Shown: positions 44,540 through 53,120 of the stretch, one piece after another
Position numbering within the stretch: the first letter of the stretch is position 1
How the letters are laid out: each line of letters starts with the position of its first letter
DNA from: Candidatus Helarchaeota archaeon
GTDB lineage: Archaea > Asgardarchaeota > Lokiarchaeia > Helarchaeales > RDOG01
NCBI GenBank assembly: GCA_019058315.1
Contig: JAHPZH010000002.1
Coordinates: 1 to 64,000 of the forward strand
Reading direction: 5' to 3'
DNA: 64,000 nt
Notes under the pieces: generated by a model
What the model was told of the DNA's origin: nothing
The model's database searches: none
What the model saw: the letters and a program-made list of their open reading frames with translations, nothing else
Made by a program: the position numbers and the translations under genes

Positions 44540-47143
44540 TTACATTGTTTTAGCTTGCTCGATCCAATTTACTACTTCTTCTGAGCTGGGTATTCGCCTC
44601 AAATCATTTTGAATCGCATTATATGTTTCAATTTTATCAATTAATTTTATGGGTTCTTCATCATATTTTTTAAGAGAATTCAAGTCTTCACCAATTTCGA
44701 CTAATAATTCACTATATTGCCTTCCAATACCTTCAATCTGGTATAATTCCGCCATTTTTCGCCATCGTGGTAAATTTTCCTTCAGATATCTTGTTTCTTT
44801 TTCGTTGAATTCTGTTAGTTCGATTCTTTTTAGAATATCCTCAGTATTTGATTTGATTAAGTCTTTTAATTTAATGATTCCAATTCTTGCTAAATATAGT
44901 GCTATTTTTTGGTTTAGCCCTTCTAGGTCAGTTACACTAACAACATTAGTCTTATCAAGCCCTTTCTCATACTCTACAACACGAGTTATACGTTGTAGTG
45001 CTAATGGCTTAATAACAGTCGAAGAACACCAATCAACTGAAGTAGTCCCATCTTCTGGAGTAGGCACATGGCAATTTTGTCTTTTTAGAGAAAGCGGTTG
45101 TCCTCCACCTTCAACGGCTTCTTCGTCAGATTCTTCTGCAAGGGCATCATCTAATATATCTTCCTTTAGATTCTTTTTAAATTTGGATGTGTCTTCAAAA
45201 AGGAACATGTATTGCAATTTCTCTTCTTTGGTAATCATTTTTTCACACAAAGGACATATTATATCTGACATTTCTTCAATGATTCTTCTGTTTCTTTCAC
45301 TTGATGCTTCTTCACTTAAATCCTCAATTAGATCCCTTAATTTAGGAATATTTGATGGCATTTTTGTTCGAGTTCCACATTTAACACAAAAGAATGGTTT
45401 TGAGTCCCCTATCCATGAAAATAATTCATATATGACTTTCGGAAGTGGATGATAGATAATTCCAACATGATGAGAAAAGAAAGCTACAAGTTGTTTCCAA
45501 TTAATCATATCCACTCCAATTGGTGTAAATCTAACTTTGACAGTTCCCTTTACCTCTCTTGTATCCAACCAAAACTCTTTCCAGTGAACATCAGTAGCTA
45601 TAAGAGGAATCATTTGAACATCCTTATATGGATTACGCAAATCAATAAGTAAATCTATTCTCTCAAAATCAGGCATTTCGTGCCTCAAACGAAATCTCTT
45701 CTCATTCATTCTTTGGTCTATCCACCATAAGTAAATCCTTAAAACTACAAATTCATCACTATAGAATCGAAATAGTTCTACAGTAGTCATTATTAGAGGA
45801 TCATGGAAAACAGTAGGTGTTAAACGACCCCGTAGTGTAGCAATTTCTTTTAATTTATCACCAAATTTATAAAAAACTCGCGTAAAACCCAGAGGAGTGG
45901 TTCTGACAACCAAGTTTGAAATCTTTTCTGGATTTTTAACTTTCTGATATTTAATCTTTTGAGGAGGCCACCATCTTGGATAATATTCTGGAATCATATT
46001 ACCTTTAAACGTGATTTTCCTGAATTTTTCTTTACGAACAATCTTCTTTTTATATTCGTATTTATAAATAGCATGAACTGGACAGAGAGGATCTTTATAA
46101 TCAGGGATTTCTTTTTCAGTTTTTGGTCGAATAACTTCGGGATATTTTAATTGAATAGTAATTGAAGAAACTAATGATTGTTCATTTTCAGAAATTTCCT
46201 CAATTGCTTCAAATGTTATTGAAAAATCGAGTTCTTGTTTTAATTTTTTATCATGGTGTCTAAGAAAGAAAAATGCATAAGATTCCGCTGGAGGATTAAA
46301 CATTACGAATCCTTCTGTTTTTCCTCCTCCAAATAATGCAATGAATCCTTTAGTTATATCATGGTCCGCGTTTTCATTGTTTATTCCACAAATATAATTA
46401 CTCCATTCGATATTTTCAGCATAATTTTTAGTGAATATTTTCGGTCTTATAATGAGCTTTTTAACAGGTTGATTTACTAAAATCCGGAGACGTACCGATG
46501 TTATACCTAAAAAAGGAAGATATTCAATATATTTTTCATCATCTTCTGGTTTATGCATTTCCAATAGAAGTTCCACTTTGGGTTTACTTATATCAATTTC
46601 TACTTCCTCTCCTTTATCCCTCCTTTCTTGTATTTTTTGTCTAATTTTCCGGTATAATGTCCCAATCTTTCTCTTTTTTTGTTCGGATTCGAGTTTCTGC
46701 TTAGTTTCTTCAACTATTCTTTCATAATTTTCTCTATAATCTTCTAATTTTTCTTTTACAGATGATTCGTACTTATTGTATTTGTCCTGAAGCTTTTTAA
46801 AAGGATTAATATCAAGTCTGAATTTACGGCTTATTTTTTCGGGAGGTATTTCATAAATAATACTTTTCAGAAATTCTAGATTCTTATGAAGTAACTCTAA
46901 CTCTAGTTTTAAAAGCCGAAAATTTTTCTTTTTCACATATTCTTTTAAAAGTTTTATTCTTTCATCAATAAAATTTTTGGTCTCTTCAAAGAATCCTTCA
47001 TAGATATCCTTTTTGATCATTAAGTTCTTTTCCGATTCCTGATCTTTTAATTGTGAAAATAGATCTAATGCATAAGAATAATATTTTCCATCAATTACAT
47101 CTTTGAGTTCTTCTATTATTGCTTTATCTTGACTTTCAGCCAT
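44540..47143 (-). CDS. Large coiled-coil, zinc-knuckle protein with DUF4332-like end
   Basis: An 867-residue protein of unknown function. Residues ~1-170 are charged coiled coil (KNLMIKKDIYEGFFEETKNF; KRKIGTLYRKIRQKIQERR). Residues ~200-560 look like two or more beta-sandwich modules (YLPFLGITSVRLRILVNQP; KGTVKVRFTPIGVDM). Around 600-655 a zinc site CVKCGTRTK...CPLCEKM is seen. The C-terminal ~150 residues, with YQIEGIGRQYSELLVEIGEDL, match the helix-hairpin-helix-like DUF4332 pattern, a probable DNA-binding fold also present at the end of the membrane protein at 48601. GAGGT lies 8 nt before the ATG. No enzyme motif was found. Confidence 0.7.
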   Translation of the reverse strand: MAESQDKAIIEELKDVIDGKYYSYALDLFSQLKDQESEKNLMIKKDIYEGFFEETKNFIDERIKLLKEYVKKKNFRLLKLELELLHKNLEFLKSIIYEIPPEKISRKFRLDINPFKKLQDKYNKYESSVKEKLEDYRENYERIVEETKQKLESEQKKRKIGTLYRKIRQKIQERRDKGEEVEIDISKPKVELLLEMHKPEDDEKYIEYLPFLGITSVRLRILVNQPVKKLIIRPKIFTKNYAENIEWSNYICGINNENADHDITKGFIALFGGGKTEGFVMFNPPAESYAFFFLRHHDKKLKQELDFSITFEAIEEISENEQSLVSSITIQLKYPEVIRPKTEKEIPDYKDPLCPVHAIYKYEYKKKIVRKEKFRKITFKGNMIPEYYPRWWPPQKIKYQKVKNPEKISNLVVRTTPLGFTRVFYKFGDKLKEIATLRGRLTPTVFHDPLIMTTVELFRFYSDEFVVLRIYLWWIDQRMNEKRFRLRHEMPDFERIDLLIDLRNPYKDVQMIPLIATDVHWKEFWLDTREVKGTVKVRFTPIGVDMINWKQLVAFFSHHVGIIYHPLPKVIYELFSWIGDSKPFFCVKCGTRTKMPSNIPKLRDLIEDLSEEASSERNRRIIEEMSDIICPLCEKMITKEEKLQYMFLFEDTSKFKKNLKEDILDDALAEESDEEAVEGGGQPLSLKRQNCHVPTPEDGTTSVDWCSSTVIKPLALQRITRVVEYEKGLDKTNVVSVTDLEGLNQKIALYLARIGIIKLKDLIKSNTEDILKRIELTEFNEKETRYLKENLPRWRKMAELYQIEGIGRQYSELLVEIGEDLNSLKKYDEEPIKLIDKIETYNAIQNDLRRIPSSEEVVNWIEQAKTM

Positions 47144-47235
47144 TTTATTTTACCTCTGAATGATAATTAATAGATGGTAAGTACATTAATTAGTATAGTA
47201 AAATTTAAGGTTAGTCAATTATGATATAATAAAAA

Positions 47236-47814
47236 GTGAATTTTGAAATGGTTAATATGAAAATAAATCAGTATTCAGATAATAAAAAGCAATTATGGGA
47301 ATTAATTAATGATAAAGGGTTGCTAAGGGAAGGTGATTTTACTTTAGCCTCTAAAATAGAAAGTACTTTCTACTTTGACATAAAAAAGGTTTCTATGCTT
47401 AAAATTGGTAAGGAATTAATTGGTAAATGTATAGAAGAAATTATAAAAGATGAGAAATTTGATTCTGTAGGTGGAATGGAATCGGGAGCGATTCCTATCA
47501 TAGATGCTGTAGTTGAACATACAAATATTGAACGAGGTTTCTATGTAAAAAAGGCAGTTAAAAATCATGGTACCCAAAAAGCGATTGAAGGTTTTTTCTT
47601 TCCAAAGGATACAGTCTTAATGGTTGAAGATGTTATAACTTCTGGAAATTCTGTAATTAGAGCTTGTAAAATACTTGAAAATATTAGTAAAAATGCAGGT
47701 AAAATAAAGAAAATTATTGTAATTGTGGATAGATTGCAAGGGGGAAGAGAAAATATAGAAAATGAGGGATATCAACTTATATCAATTTTTAATAAAGATG
47801 ATTTTAAAATTTAA
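47236..47814 (+). CDS. pyrE: Orotate phosphoribosyltransferase
   Basis: A 192-residue type I phosphoribosyltransferase that makes OMP from orotate and PRPP in pyrimidine synthesis. The PRPP loop VLMVEDVITSGNSVI (residues ~127-141) is canonical. The region GGMESGAIPIIDAV and the segment FYVKKAVKNHGTQKAIEGF (KxHGT...IEG) distinguish OPRT from other PRTases. The frame opens with GTG at 47236; the internal ATGs at 47248 and 47257 are also possible starts. It is divergent from the 867-residue gene. The rest of the pyrimidine pathway is not in the window. Confidence 0.9.
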   Translation: MNFEMVNMKINQYSDNKKQLWELINDKGLLREGDFTLASKIESTFYFDIKKVSMLKIGKELIGKCIEEIIKDEKFDSVGGMESGAIPIIDAVVEHTNIERGFYVKKAVKNHGTQKAIEGFFFPKDTVLMVEDVITSGNSVIRACKILENISKNAGKIKKIIVIVDRLQGGRENIENEGYQLISIFNKDDFKI

Positions 47815-47889
47815 AGACAATTAATTGTAATAGATTAATTAAACGTAAATAAAAAGAAAGAAAAATAGTAAAAAATAAAAAAAATTGGT

Positions 47890-48228
47890 TTATTTCTTCT
47901 TCTTCTTTGGTTTTTTCTTTGGAACTGGTTTTGGGGCCATGGCTTTTTCTGCTGTTTTTACTAATTTAGTATGGGCAGTTTTGGCTTTTCTGACATCTCC
48001 AGCCTTGATTGTCTTTCGAATTAATTCTCCTTCGTGCTCGCCTTTAGATTTTCGAGGCATAGCTTTAATTATTTCATCTAAAGCTTCCATTATTCGTTCT
48101 TCTAAATAACCGATTATTGGATCTACTGCTGCACCAGCTACATTTAATTTGGTTTCAGCGCCTTCATAAATTCCTTTAAATAGAGGTTTTACACGTGTCC
48201 AGTAAATTAAACTTTTCTTTTCTTCCAT
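47890..48228 (-). CDS. Histone-fold (H2A-like) protein with lysine-rich C-terminal tail
   Basis: A 112-residue protein. Residues ~12-80 read as a histone fold: helix 1 TRVKPLFKGIYEGAE, long helix 2 AGAAVDPIIGYLEERIMEALDEI, then a loop with an insert (PRKSKGEHEG) and RKTIKAGDVRKA, which is the loop 2/helix 3 signature of histones. The helix 2 start (GAAVDPIIGYLEE) is reminiscent of eukaryotic H2A. The last ~30 residues are a basic tail ending KPKKKKK. The classical archaeal histone at 1056 is a clear separate protein. Assignment to the histone fold is by motif reading; a DUF1931-like or unrelated helical protein is the alternative. Confidence 0.6.
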   Translation of the reverse strand: MEEKKSLIYWTRVKPLFKGIYEGAETKLNVAGAAVDPIIGYLEERIMEALDEIIKAMPRKSKGEHEGELIRKTIKAGDVRKAKTAHTKLVKTAEKAMAPKPVPKKKPKKKKK

Positions 48229-48600
48229 AAGAATCCCTCAATTTTTATTTAACATACCATTTTTTGAAAATTTTAATTTAAAAATTCCTTATTAAAATGA
48301 TTTATAATTATTCTTAATTTTTAACTAATACCTTATTTAAATTTTTTCAGTTATTACCAATTTTGTCGATTATCTTTAATCAAAAATGAAATTGGATTAA
48401 GAAAAGAAATTAAAATTTAAGGAAAAAAAATTTTAAAAAGTGATAAGATTTTATCATTTTTTTCTCATAGAAATGGGTTATGATAATTTATATGTAAAGA
48501 AGAATTAGAAAATTTAAAAAAAATTAATATTATTAGAAATTTCTTTAAAATGTTCAAAGAATATATTAAAATCAGTAAAATTGTATGTGATTTTAAAAAA
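48229..48600. other. Gene-free spacer
   Basis: About 370 nt, very AT-rich, with no coding frame longer than about 11 codons from an ATG and no RNA gene that I recognise. It contains one perfect 6-bp-stem hairpin followed by a T-run at 48441-48463. Confidence 0.55.
48441..48463 (+). terminator. Hairpin followed by T-run (possible terminator)
   Basis: TGATAA-gatt-TTATCA followed by seven T on the plus strand. This could end a plus-strand transcript, but the nearest plus-strand gene (pyrE) ends more than 600 nt upstream, so it may equally be a chance palindrome or a binding site. Confidence 0.25.
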
Positions 48601-49740
48601 TTATTTCTTTTTTTTCTTTAAAAGACTTTTTTTCGCTAAATCTATCAGTAATATTATTCTATCTAATCCAATTTTCGTTATTTTTGAGATTTCTTCTTGA
48701 TCTTCTTCACTTGCTAAATCACCGACAGTAAATATATCAATATCTTCTAAGATTTCTAATTCATCTTTTGAAATTTCATTCAATTTCTTAAGAGGGTCAT
48801 CATTGTTTAAAGGTTTGATTATATATTGTATTTCAAAGACTTTTTCATTAATAAATATTAAAAAGAAGGAATACATTCCAGAGAAGATTAAACTAATAAT
48901 AATATATGTTGGTGATTCTGGAGTATACAGTAAATTAATTGCATTTATTAAAACAAAATCAAGAACAAAAGTTACCGTTCCGAATATTGAAAATAAAAGT
49001 ACCCCCATAATTGATGCAAATAATAAGATTATATTTGGATTTCTCAATTTAAATCCCAAATTTATAGTTAGAATCAGTATTATTCCTAAATTTACTAAAA
49101 TTCCAGAAACTATAAAAAAAATGCCTAAAAATATATCTGGAGTGGAAGGACCCCCGAATAGAGCTGTTCTTGAATAAGAAGATTCATAAATTATGAATCC
49201 AAAAAGAAGAGTAATTGTACTGATTATTATAGATAAATTAATTGACATAATTTTCCAAAGTCTATCCCATTCCTCCTTCATTCCCCAAATTAGACTTAAT
49301 GATCCAATAATAATTAAGATTATACTCACAGGAAAAATATCAAGAATTAGAAGGATTAAATTTGGCCCACTATATTTTTCTGGAACATATATTTTAGAAA
49401 TGTAAAGAAAAAATAAAGTAAAACCAAAAATTTGACCCAATATAAATGAAGAATATCTCCAATTATTAGAAATTTTGATTTTTAAGCCATAAATTATCGT
49501 TAAAATGGAGAAAAATAATGATAAATATCCTAATATTAAAAAGTATATATCTACGAAATCAAATAGACTACCAAGAAAAGGAAGTGGGAATTGAAATATT
49601 TGCCAAAATAATAAAATTATAATTTTTAACTCATCTAGAGTCTTAAAAGAACTCAATAATCCAAAAACTGTTAAAATAATACCTATTATTAAAAATCCTA
49701 GGGATATTGTCTTAAATTTATTCCAATAAATTTTTTTAAT
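48601..49740 (-). CDS. Membrane protein with C-terminal helix-hairpin-helix-like domain, probable AUU start
   Basis: About 379 residues read from the ATT at 49740. The added N-terminus (IKKIYWNKFKTISLGFLIIG and on through ILTVFGLL) forms an obvious first membrane helix that the conventional TTG at 49656 would cut off. About eight or nine further helices follow to residue ~300. The C-terminal ~60 residues (LNEISKDELEILEDIDIFTVGDLA...ITKIGLDRIILLIDLAK) are a DUF4332/Rad51-N-like helix-hairpin-helix, ending in a lysine run. GAGGT is placed 7 nt before the ATT, and the gene follows the acyl-CoA synthetase gene by 17 nt, so the two are co-transcribed. The ATG overlapping this start is followed directly by a stop. 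Confidence 0.62.
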   Translation of the reverse strand: MKKIYWNKFKTISLGFLIIGIILTVFGLLSSFKTLDELKIIILLFWQIFQFPLPFLGSLFDFVDIYFLILGYLSLFFSILTIIYGLKIKISNNWRYSSFILGQIFGFTLFFLYISKIYVPEKYSGPNLILLILDIFPVSIILIIIGSLSLIWGMKEEWDRLWKIMSINLSIIISTITLLFGFIIYESSYSRTALFGGPSTPDIFLGIFFIVSGILVNLGIILILTINLGFKLRNPNIILLFASIMGVLLFSIFGTVTFVLDFVLINAINLLYTPESPTYIIISLIFSGMYSFFLIFINEKVFEIQYIIKPLNNDDPLKKLNEISKDELEILEDIDIFTVGDLASEEDQEEISKITKIGLDRIILLIDLAKKSLLKKKKK

Positions 49741-49747
49741 TCATTTC

Positions 49748-49752
49748 ACCTC
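49748..49752 (-). promoter_or_regulatory. Shine-Dalgarno site before a likely AUU start
   Basis: GAGGT on the minus strand, 7 nt before the ATT at 49738-49740, the same distance as between GAGGT and ATG at 42512. The overlapping ATG at 49744-49742 is closed after two codons by TAA, so it cannot be the start. Confidence 0.55.
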
Positions 49753-49757
49753 AAAAA

Positions 49758-51194
49758 TTATTTTGATTTTTTTAGAAAATTACTGTAGTTAACTAAATCC
49801 ATTAAAACTTTTGCAGCTTCTTGTTCACTTGAATGAACAGAAATTCCTGCATTAAAAAGTTGTTTCATGAATTGGGGAATTTTTTTTGGCTTAATTGGAT
49901 TATGGAGATCTTTTAAAGAACCAAAACCCGCTACTGCACCAGAGCTTACTGCCTGAACTATAGTGATTGGTTTTTTTATTTTATTCTGAATTTTTATAAG
50001 TCCTCGAATTAGTGCTTTATTCAAAGTGCCTACAAATAATAGAATTAAATCGACATTTTCATCTTGTCCAATAATTTCAACTGTTTTATCGTGAAGAGAC
50101 TGATCAAAAGCGATCTGAAGACTCAAATCGATAGGATTTTGAACACTTGTTCCAAATTCGGGTAGAAGTTTTGCAATCTTATTTTTAGTTTCATCAGATA
50201 ATGATGCTAGTTCAAGCCCTGCTTTCTCACAAGCATCGGCTGCAGATACTGCTGGACCACCTGGTCCTGATAAAATTGCTATATTATTACCATTTGGAAG
50301 GTGTGGGTTTATAAATGCAAATATATGACCTAAAAGATCTGGAAAATTTTCGATTTTTATAATTCCCGTTTGTTCATAAATTCCTTTCCAAATATCTTTA
50401 GAACCACATATAGAACCGGTATGAGATTTTGCAGCCCTAGCTCCACCTCTTGTTTCACCTACTTTCCACATCAATATCGGTTTTTTCATCGAGATCTGTT
50501 TAGAAAGATTAAGAAATCGCTCACCATCTTCTATTCCCTCAATATAACTACAAATTATTTTAGTTTCTGGATCATTTCCTAAATATTCTAAGAAATCGTT
50601 AAAATTTAAATCAGCGGCATTTCCATAGCTCACTATTTTACTAAAACCAATACCATTTATAGTTCCAATTAGAGTTAATATGTTTGCAATTGATCCACTT
50701 TGGCTAATAAATCCAACCTCTCCAATTTCTGGAGATAAATTTGGAAAAAATGATAATTTTGTCGATGGACTATATATTCCCATACAATTAGGACCAATAA
50801 TTCGTGTATTTGTATTTTTAATTAATTCTAAAATTTCTTGCTCTAATTTCTTCCCCTCAGAATTTTTTTCTCGAAATCCAGCACTAAAAACAATTATTCC
50901 TTTAACTCCTCTTTCAACACATTCTTTAACTATTTGCGGAACTTTACTTGGATGAAGGGAAATAATTACTAAATCTATAGGTGAAGCTATTTCTTTCATT
51001 GATTTATAAGCTTTCAATCCCAAAATTTCTTCAGAATGAGGATTTATTGGATATAAATCTCCTTCAAATCCAATATCTTTAAAAGCTTGTAATAATAAAT
51101 TCCCTAATTTTCCACTTCTTGCACTTACTCCAAAAAATGCTACAGATTTTGAATGCATAATGGAGTCAATATCGGATACTACTTTACTAGGCAA
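49758..51194 (-). CDS. ADP-forming acyl-CoA synthetase, alpha subunit
   Basis: A 478-residue protein of the ADP-forming acetyl-CoA synthetase family. Residues ~1-130 are the CoA-binding domain (VAFFGVSARSGKLGNLLLQ, DLYPINPHSEEILGLKAY). The ligase part begins at ~140 (RIIGPNCMGIYSP, VGFISQSGSIANI). The phosphorylated histidine is visible in AARAAKSHTGSICG. In archaea this enzyme converts acyl-CoA plus ADP and phosphate to acid plus ATP, the main energy-yielding step of peptide and sugar fermentation. The ATP-grasp beta subunit is not nearby. Start is a TTG at 51194. It leads the operon with the membrane protein at 48601. Confidence 0.92.
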   Translation of the reverse strand: MPSKVVSDIDSIMHSKSVAFFGVSARSGKLGNLLLQAFKDIGFEGDLYPINPHSEEILGLKAYKSMKEIASPIDLVIISLHPSKVPQIVKECVERGVKGIIVFSAGFREKNSEGKKLEQEILELIKNTNTRIIGPNCMGIYSPSTKLSFFPNLSPEIGEVGFISQSGSIANILTLIGTINGIGFSKIVSYGNAADLNFNDFLEYLGNDPETKIICSYIEGIEDGERFLNLSKQISMKKPILMWKVGETRGGARAAKSHTGSICGSKDIWKGIYEQTGIIKIENFPDLLGHIFAFINPHLPNGNNIAILSGPGGPAVSAADACEKAGLELASLSDETKNKIAKLLPEFGTSVQNPIDLSLQIAFDQSLHDKTVEIIGQDENVDLILLFVGTLNKALIRGLIKIQNKIKKPITIVQAVSSGAVAGFGSLKDLHNPIKPKKIPQFMKQLFNAGISVHSSEQEAAKVLMDLVNYSNFLKKSK

Positions 51195-51241
51195 TTAAAT
51201 TTCAACTTCCAAATTGAATAAAAATTAATATTACAACAAAT

Positions 51242-51406
51242 TTACAATCCCAATAAGAATCTGTATTTAATAATGAATGATATTATGCTATCATTATTTG
51301 GATAAACGTATAAGGTCATTGCGATAATCATAAATAACGGGAAAATAATTCCTAAAATAATAATAATTAAAATTATGTTCAAATTATGTTTAAAAGATGA
51401 ATTCAT
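51242..51406 (-). CDS. Small single-span membrane protein (54 aa)
   Basis: A clean minus-strand frame of 54 codons from an ATG at 51406 to a TAA at 51242. The product starts MNSSFKHNLNIIL, has one hydrophobic helix (about residues 10-33) and then VYPNNDSIISFIIKYRF with a short hydrophobic end. It lies just upstream of the acyl-CoA synthetase gene on the same strand, about 47 nt away, so it may be the first gene of that operon. No family known. Confidence 0.5.
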   Translation of the reverse strand: MNSSFKHNLNIILIIIILGIIFPLFMIIAMTLYVYPNNDSIISFIIKYRFLLGL

Positions 51407-51456
51407 AATAAACCATAATTTCTAATATTAATATTCTTTTTGAAATATAATTAGGA

Positions 51457-51996
51457 ATGAATATGAAAAGGTTGCTATTACACGTTTGCTGCGGACCCTG
51501 TTCAATAATTGCTATAGAGCGAACAAAACCAAAATATGACGTTGTTCTTTTTTTTTCCAATTCTAATATTTATCCAAAGGAAGAATATGAAAAAAGATTA
51601 AATACAGCTATGAAAGTGGCTGACATTTTTAAAACTAAATTTAATAAGGATCGCTATAATCCTCAAGATTGGCTCAATCAAGTTAAAGGATATGAAAATG
51701 AACCAGAACATGGTAAAAGATGCGATATTTGTATTAAGTTTCGATTAGAAAGGACTGCAACATATGCAAAGGCTAATGGTTTTAATATTTTTGCTACCAC
51801 TTTAACTACAGGCCCCCAAAAGAATGCTGAGCGCGTAAATTCAATTGGGATGGCCATAGGGAAAAAATATGGAATTGAATATTATGAATCTAATTTTAAA
51901 AAGAAAGATGGTTTTAAAAAGAGCGTAGATTTAAGTAAAAAACATAAACTTTACCGTCAAAATTATTGTGGGTGCAAATTCTCGATTAGGAAGTAA
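51457..51996 (+). CDS. queH: Epoxyqueuosine reductase QueH
   Basis: A 179-residue protein of the QueH (DUF208) family, which reduces epoxyqueuosine to queuosine in tRNA. The diagnostic cysteines are all present: H9-V-C11-C12-G-P-C15-S at the N-terminus, CDICIKFRLERT in the middle, and YCGCKFS at the end; GPQKNAERVNSIG is also typical. It is convergent with queA, and their 3' ends overlap by 11 nt. QueH and QueA perform the last two steps of queuosine synthesis, so the pairing is functionally meaningful. Confidence 0.93.
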   Translation: MNMKRLLLHVCCGPCSIIAIERTKPKYDVVLFFSNSNIYPKEEYEKRLNTAMKVADIFKTKFNKDRYNPQDWLNQVKGYENEPEHGKRCDICIKFRLERTATYAKANGFNIFATTLTTGPQKNAERVNSIGMAIGKKYGIEYYESNFKKKDGFKKSVDLSKKHKLYRQNYCGCKFSIRK

Positions 51997-53014
51997 TGAA
52001 CATTGCATCTCCAAAACTATAAAAACGATATTTATTCTTAATTGCCACTTGATAAGCATTCAATAATTCACTAGTTCCTACATAAGCTGCAGCCATTAGT
52101 AGTGGTGGCGATTTTGGTAAATGAAAATTTGTTAGGAAGCCGTCTGGTTTGAACTTAAAATTATACCCGGGAAAAATAAATAAGTCACTATAACCTTTTA
52201 TTTGTTCAATTTTTCCTTTATTATTACTCGCAGCTTCTAAAGATTTTAAAGTAGTTGTGCCAACAGCAATAATTCTATTTCCAGCCTCTCTTGCATTATT
52301 AATTGAATCCGCAACATCTCTTTCAATTTCAAGATATTCTGGTTCCATTGGATAATCTTTAGGATTATTAACATGTATTTTTAGAATTAAGCCCACACCC
52401 ACATGAAGTGTTATATATTCAACCTTAACACCTTTTTTGGATATTTTCGAGAGTAATTTATTAGTGAAATGTAAACCGGCTGTAGGCGCAGCAATAGACC
52501 CCTCATATTTTGCAAAGACAGTCTGATATTTATTATAATTAAATTTTTTATCAAGTTTTTTTATATAATTAGGGATAGGAATTTTCCCAAAGTTGTTAAT
52601 TAAATCTTTCATGGAAACTTTACTGAAAATCTGAGTAAGAAAGATTCCTTCTCTAATTTGCTTTAAGATTTCAACTTCAAACAGTCCATTTTCAACAATT
52701 ATTTTTATTTTTGGTCGAAGTTTTTTTCCTTTTATTAAACATTGCCACTTAAAAGGTTCAATTTCTTTTAAGAATAATAAGCTAACCATTCCACCTGTTT
52801 CTTTTATCCCATTAAATCTTGCTGCAATTACTTTGGAATCATTTAAAATAAGAATATCTCCTTCATTCATTTCATGAATAATTTCATGGAATAATTTATG
52901 TTGAATTTTTTTTCCTTTTAGGATTAAAAGTTTAGAGGTATCCCTTTGTTCTAATGGTGTTTGTGCAATATATTTTTCCGGTAAGATAAAATTATATTGT
53001 TCTAAATTTATCAT
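51986..53014 (-). CDS. queA: S-adenosylmethionine:tRNA ribosyltransferase-isomerase QueA
   Basis: A 342-residue enzyme that adds the epoxy-cyclopentenediol group from SAM to preQ1 in tRNA. Family landmarks: YNFILPEKYIAQTPLEQRDTSKLL at the N-terminus, DILILNDSKVIAARF, TVFAKYEGSIAAPTAGLHFT, HVGVGLILKI and FLTNFHLPKSPPLLMAAAY. Length is normal. Archaea typically make archaeosine rather than queuosine, so QueA with QueH points to acquired bacterial-type tRNA modification. The two genes converge and overlap by 11 nt. No queC/D/E/F or tgt gene is in the window. Confidence 0.95.
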   Translation of the reverse strand: MINLEQYNFILPEKYIAQTPLEQRDTSKLLILKGKKIQHKLFHEIIHEMNEGDILILNDSKVIAARFNGIKETGGMVSLLFLKEIEPFKWQCLIKGKKLRPKIKIIVENGLFEVEILKQIREGIFLTQIFSKVSMKDLINNFGKIPIPNYIKKLDKKFNYNKYQTVFAKYEGSIAAPTAGLHFTNKLLSKISKKGVKVEYITLHVGVGLILKIHVNNPKDYPMEPEYLEIERDVADSINNAREAGNRIIAVGTTTLKSLEAASNNKGKIEQIKGYSDLFIFPGYNFKFKPDGFLTNFHLPKSPPLLMAAAYVGTSELLNAYQVAIKNKYRFYSFGDAMFITS

Positions 53015-53120
53015 CTTTAGAAGTCATCAAATAATTGGTTTAAAATATGTAATTTAAGAACTAAAGTTCCATTTTGCTAAAATTATTTAAGTAATTTTTA
53101 TTTAATACTTATTAATAATA

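Noticed and set aside
44649..45452. Plus-strand frame of 267 codons
   Set aside because: It is antisense to the 867-residue gene, rich in Ser and Phe as expected of a shadow frame, and has no motif.
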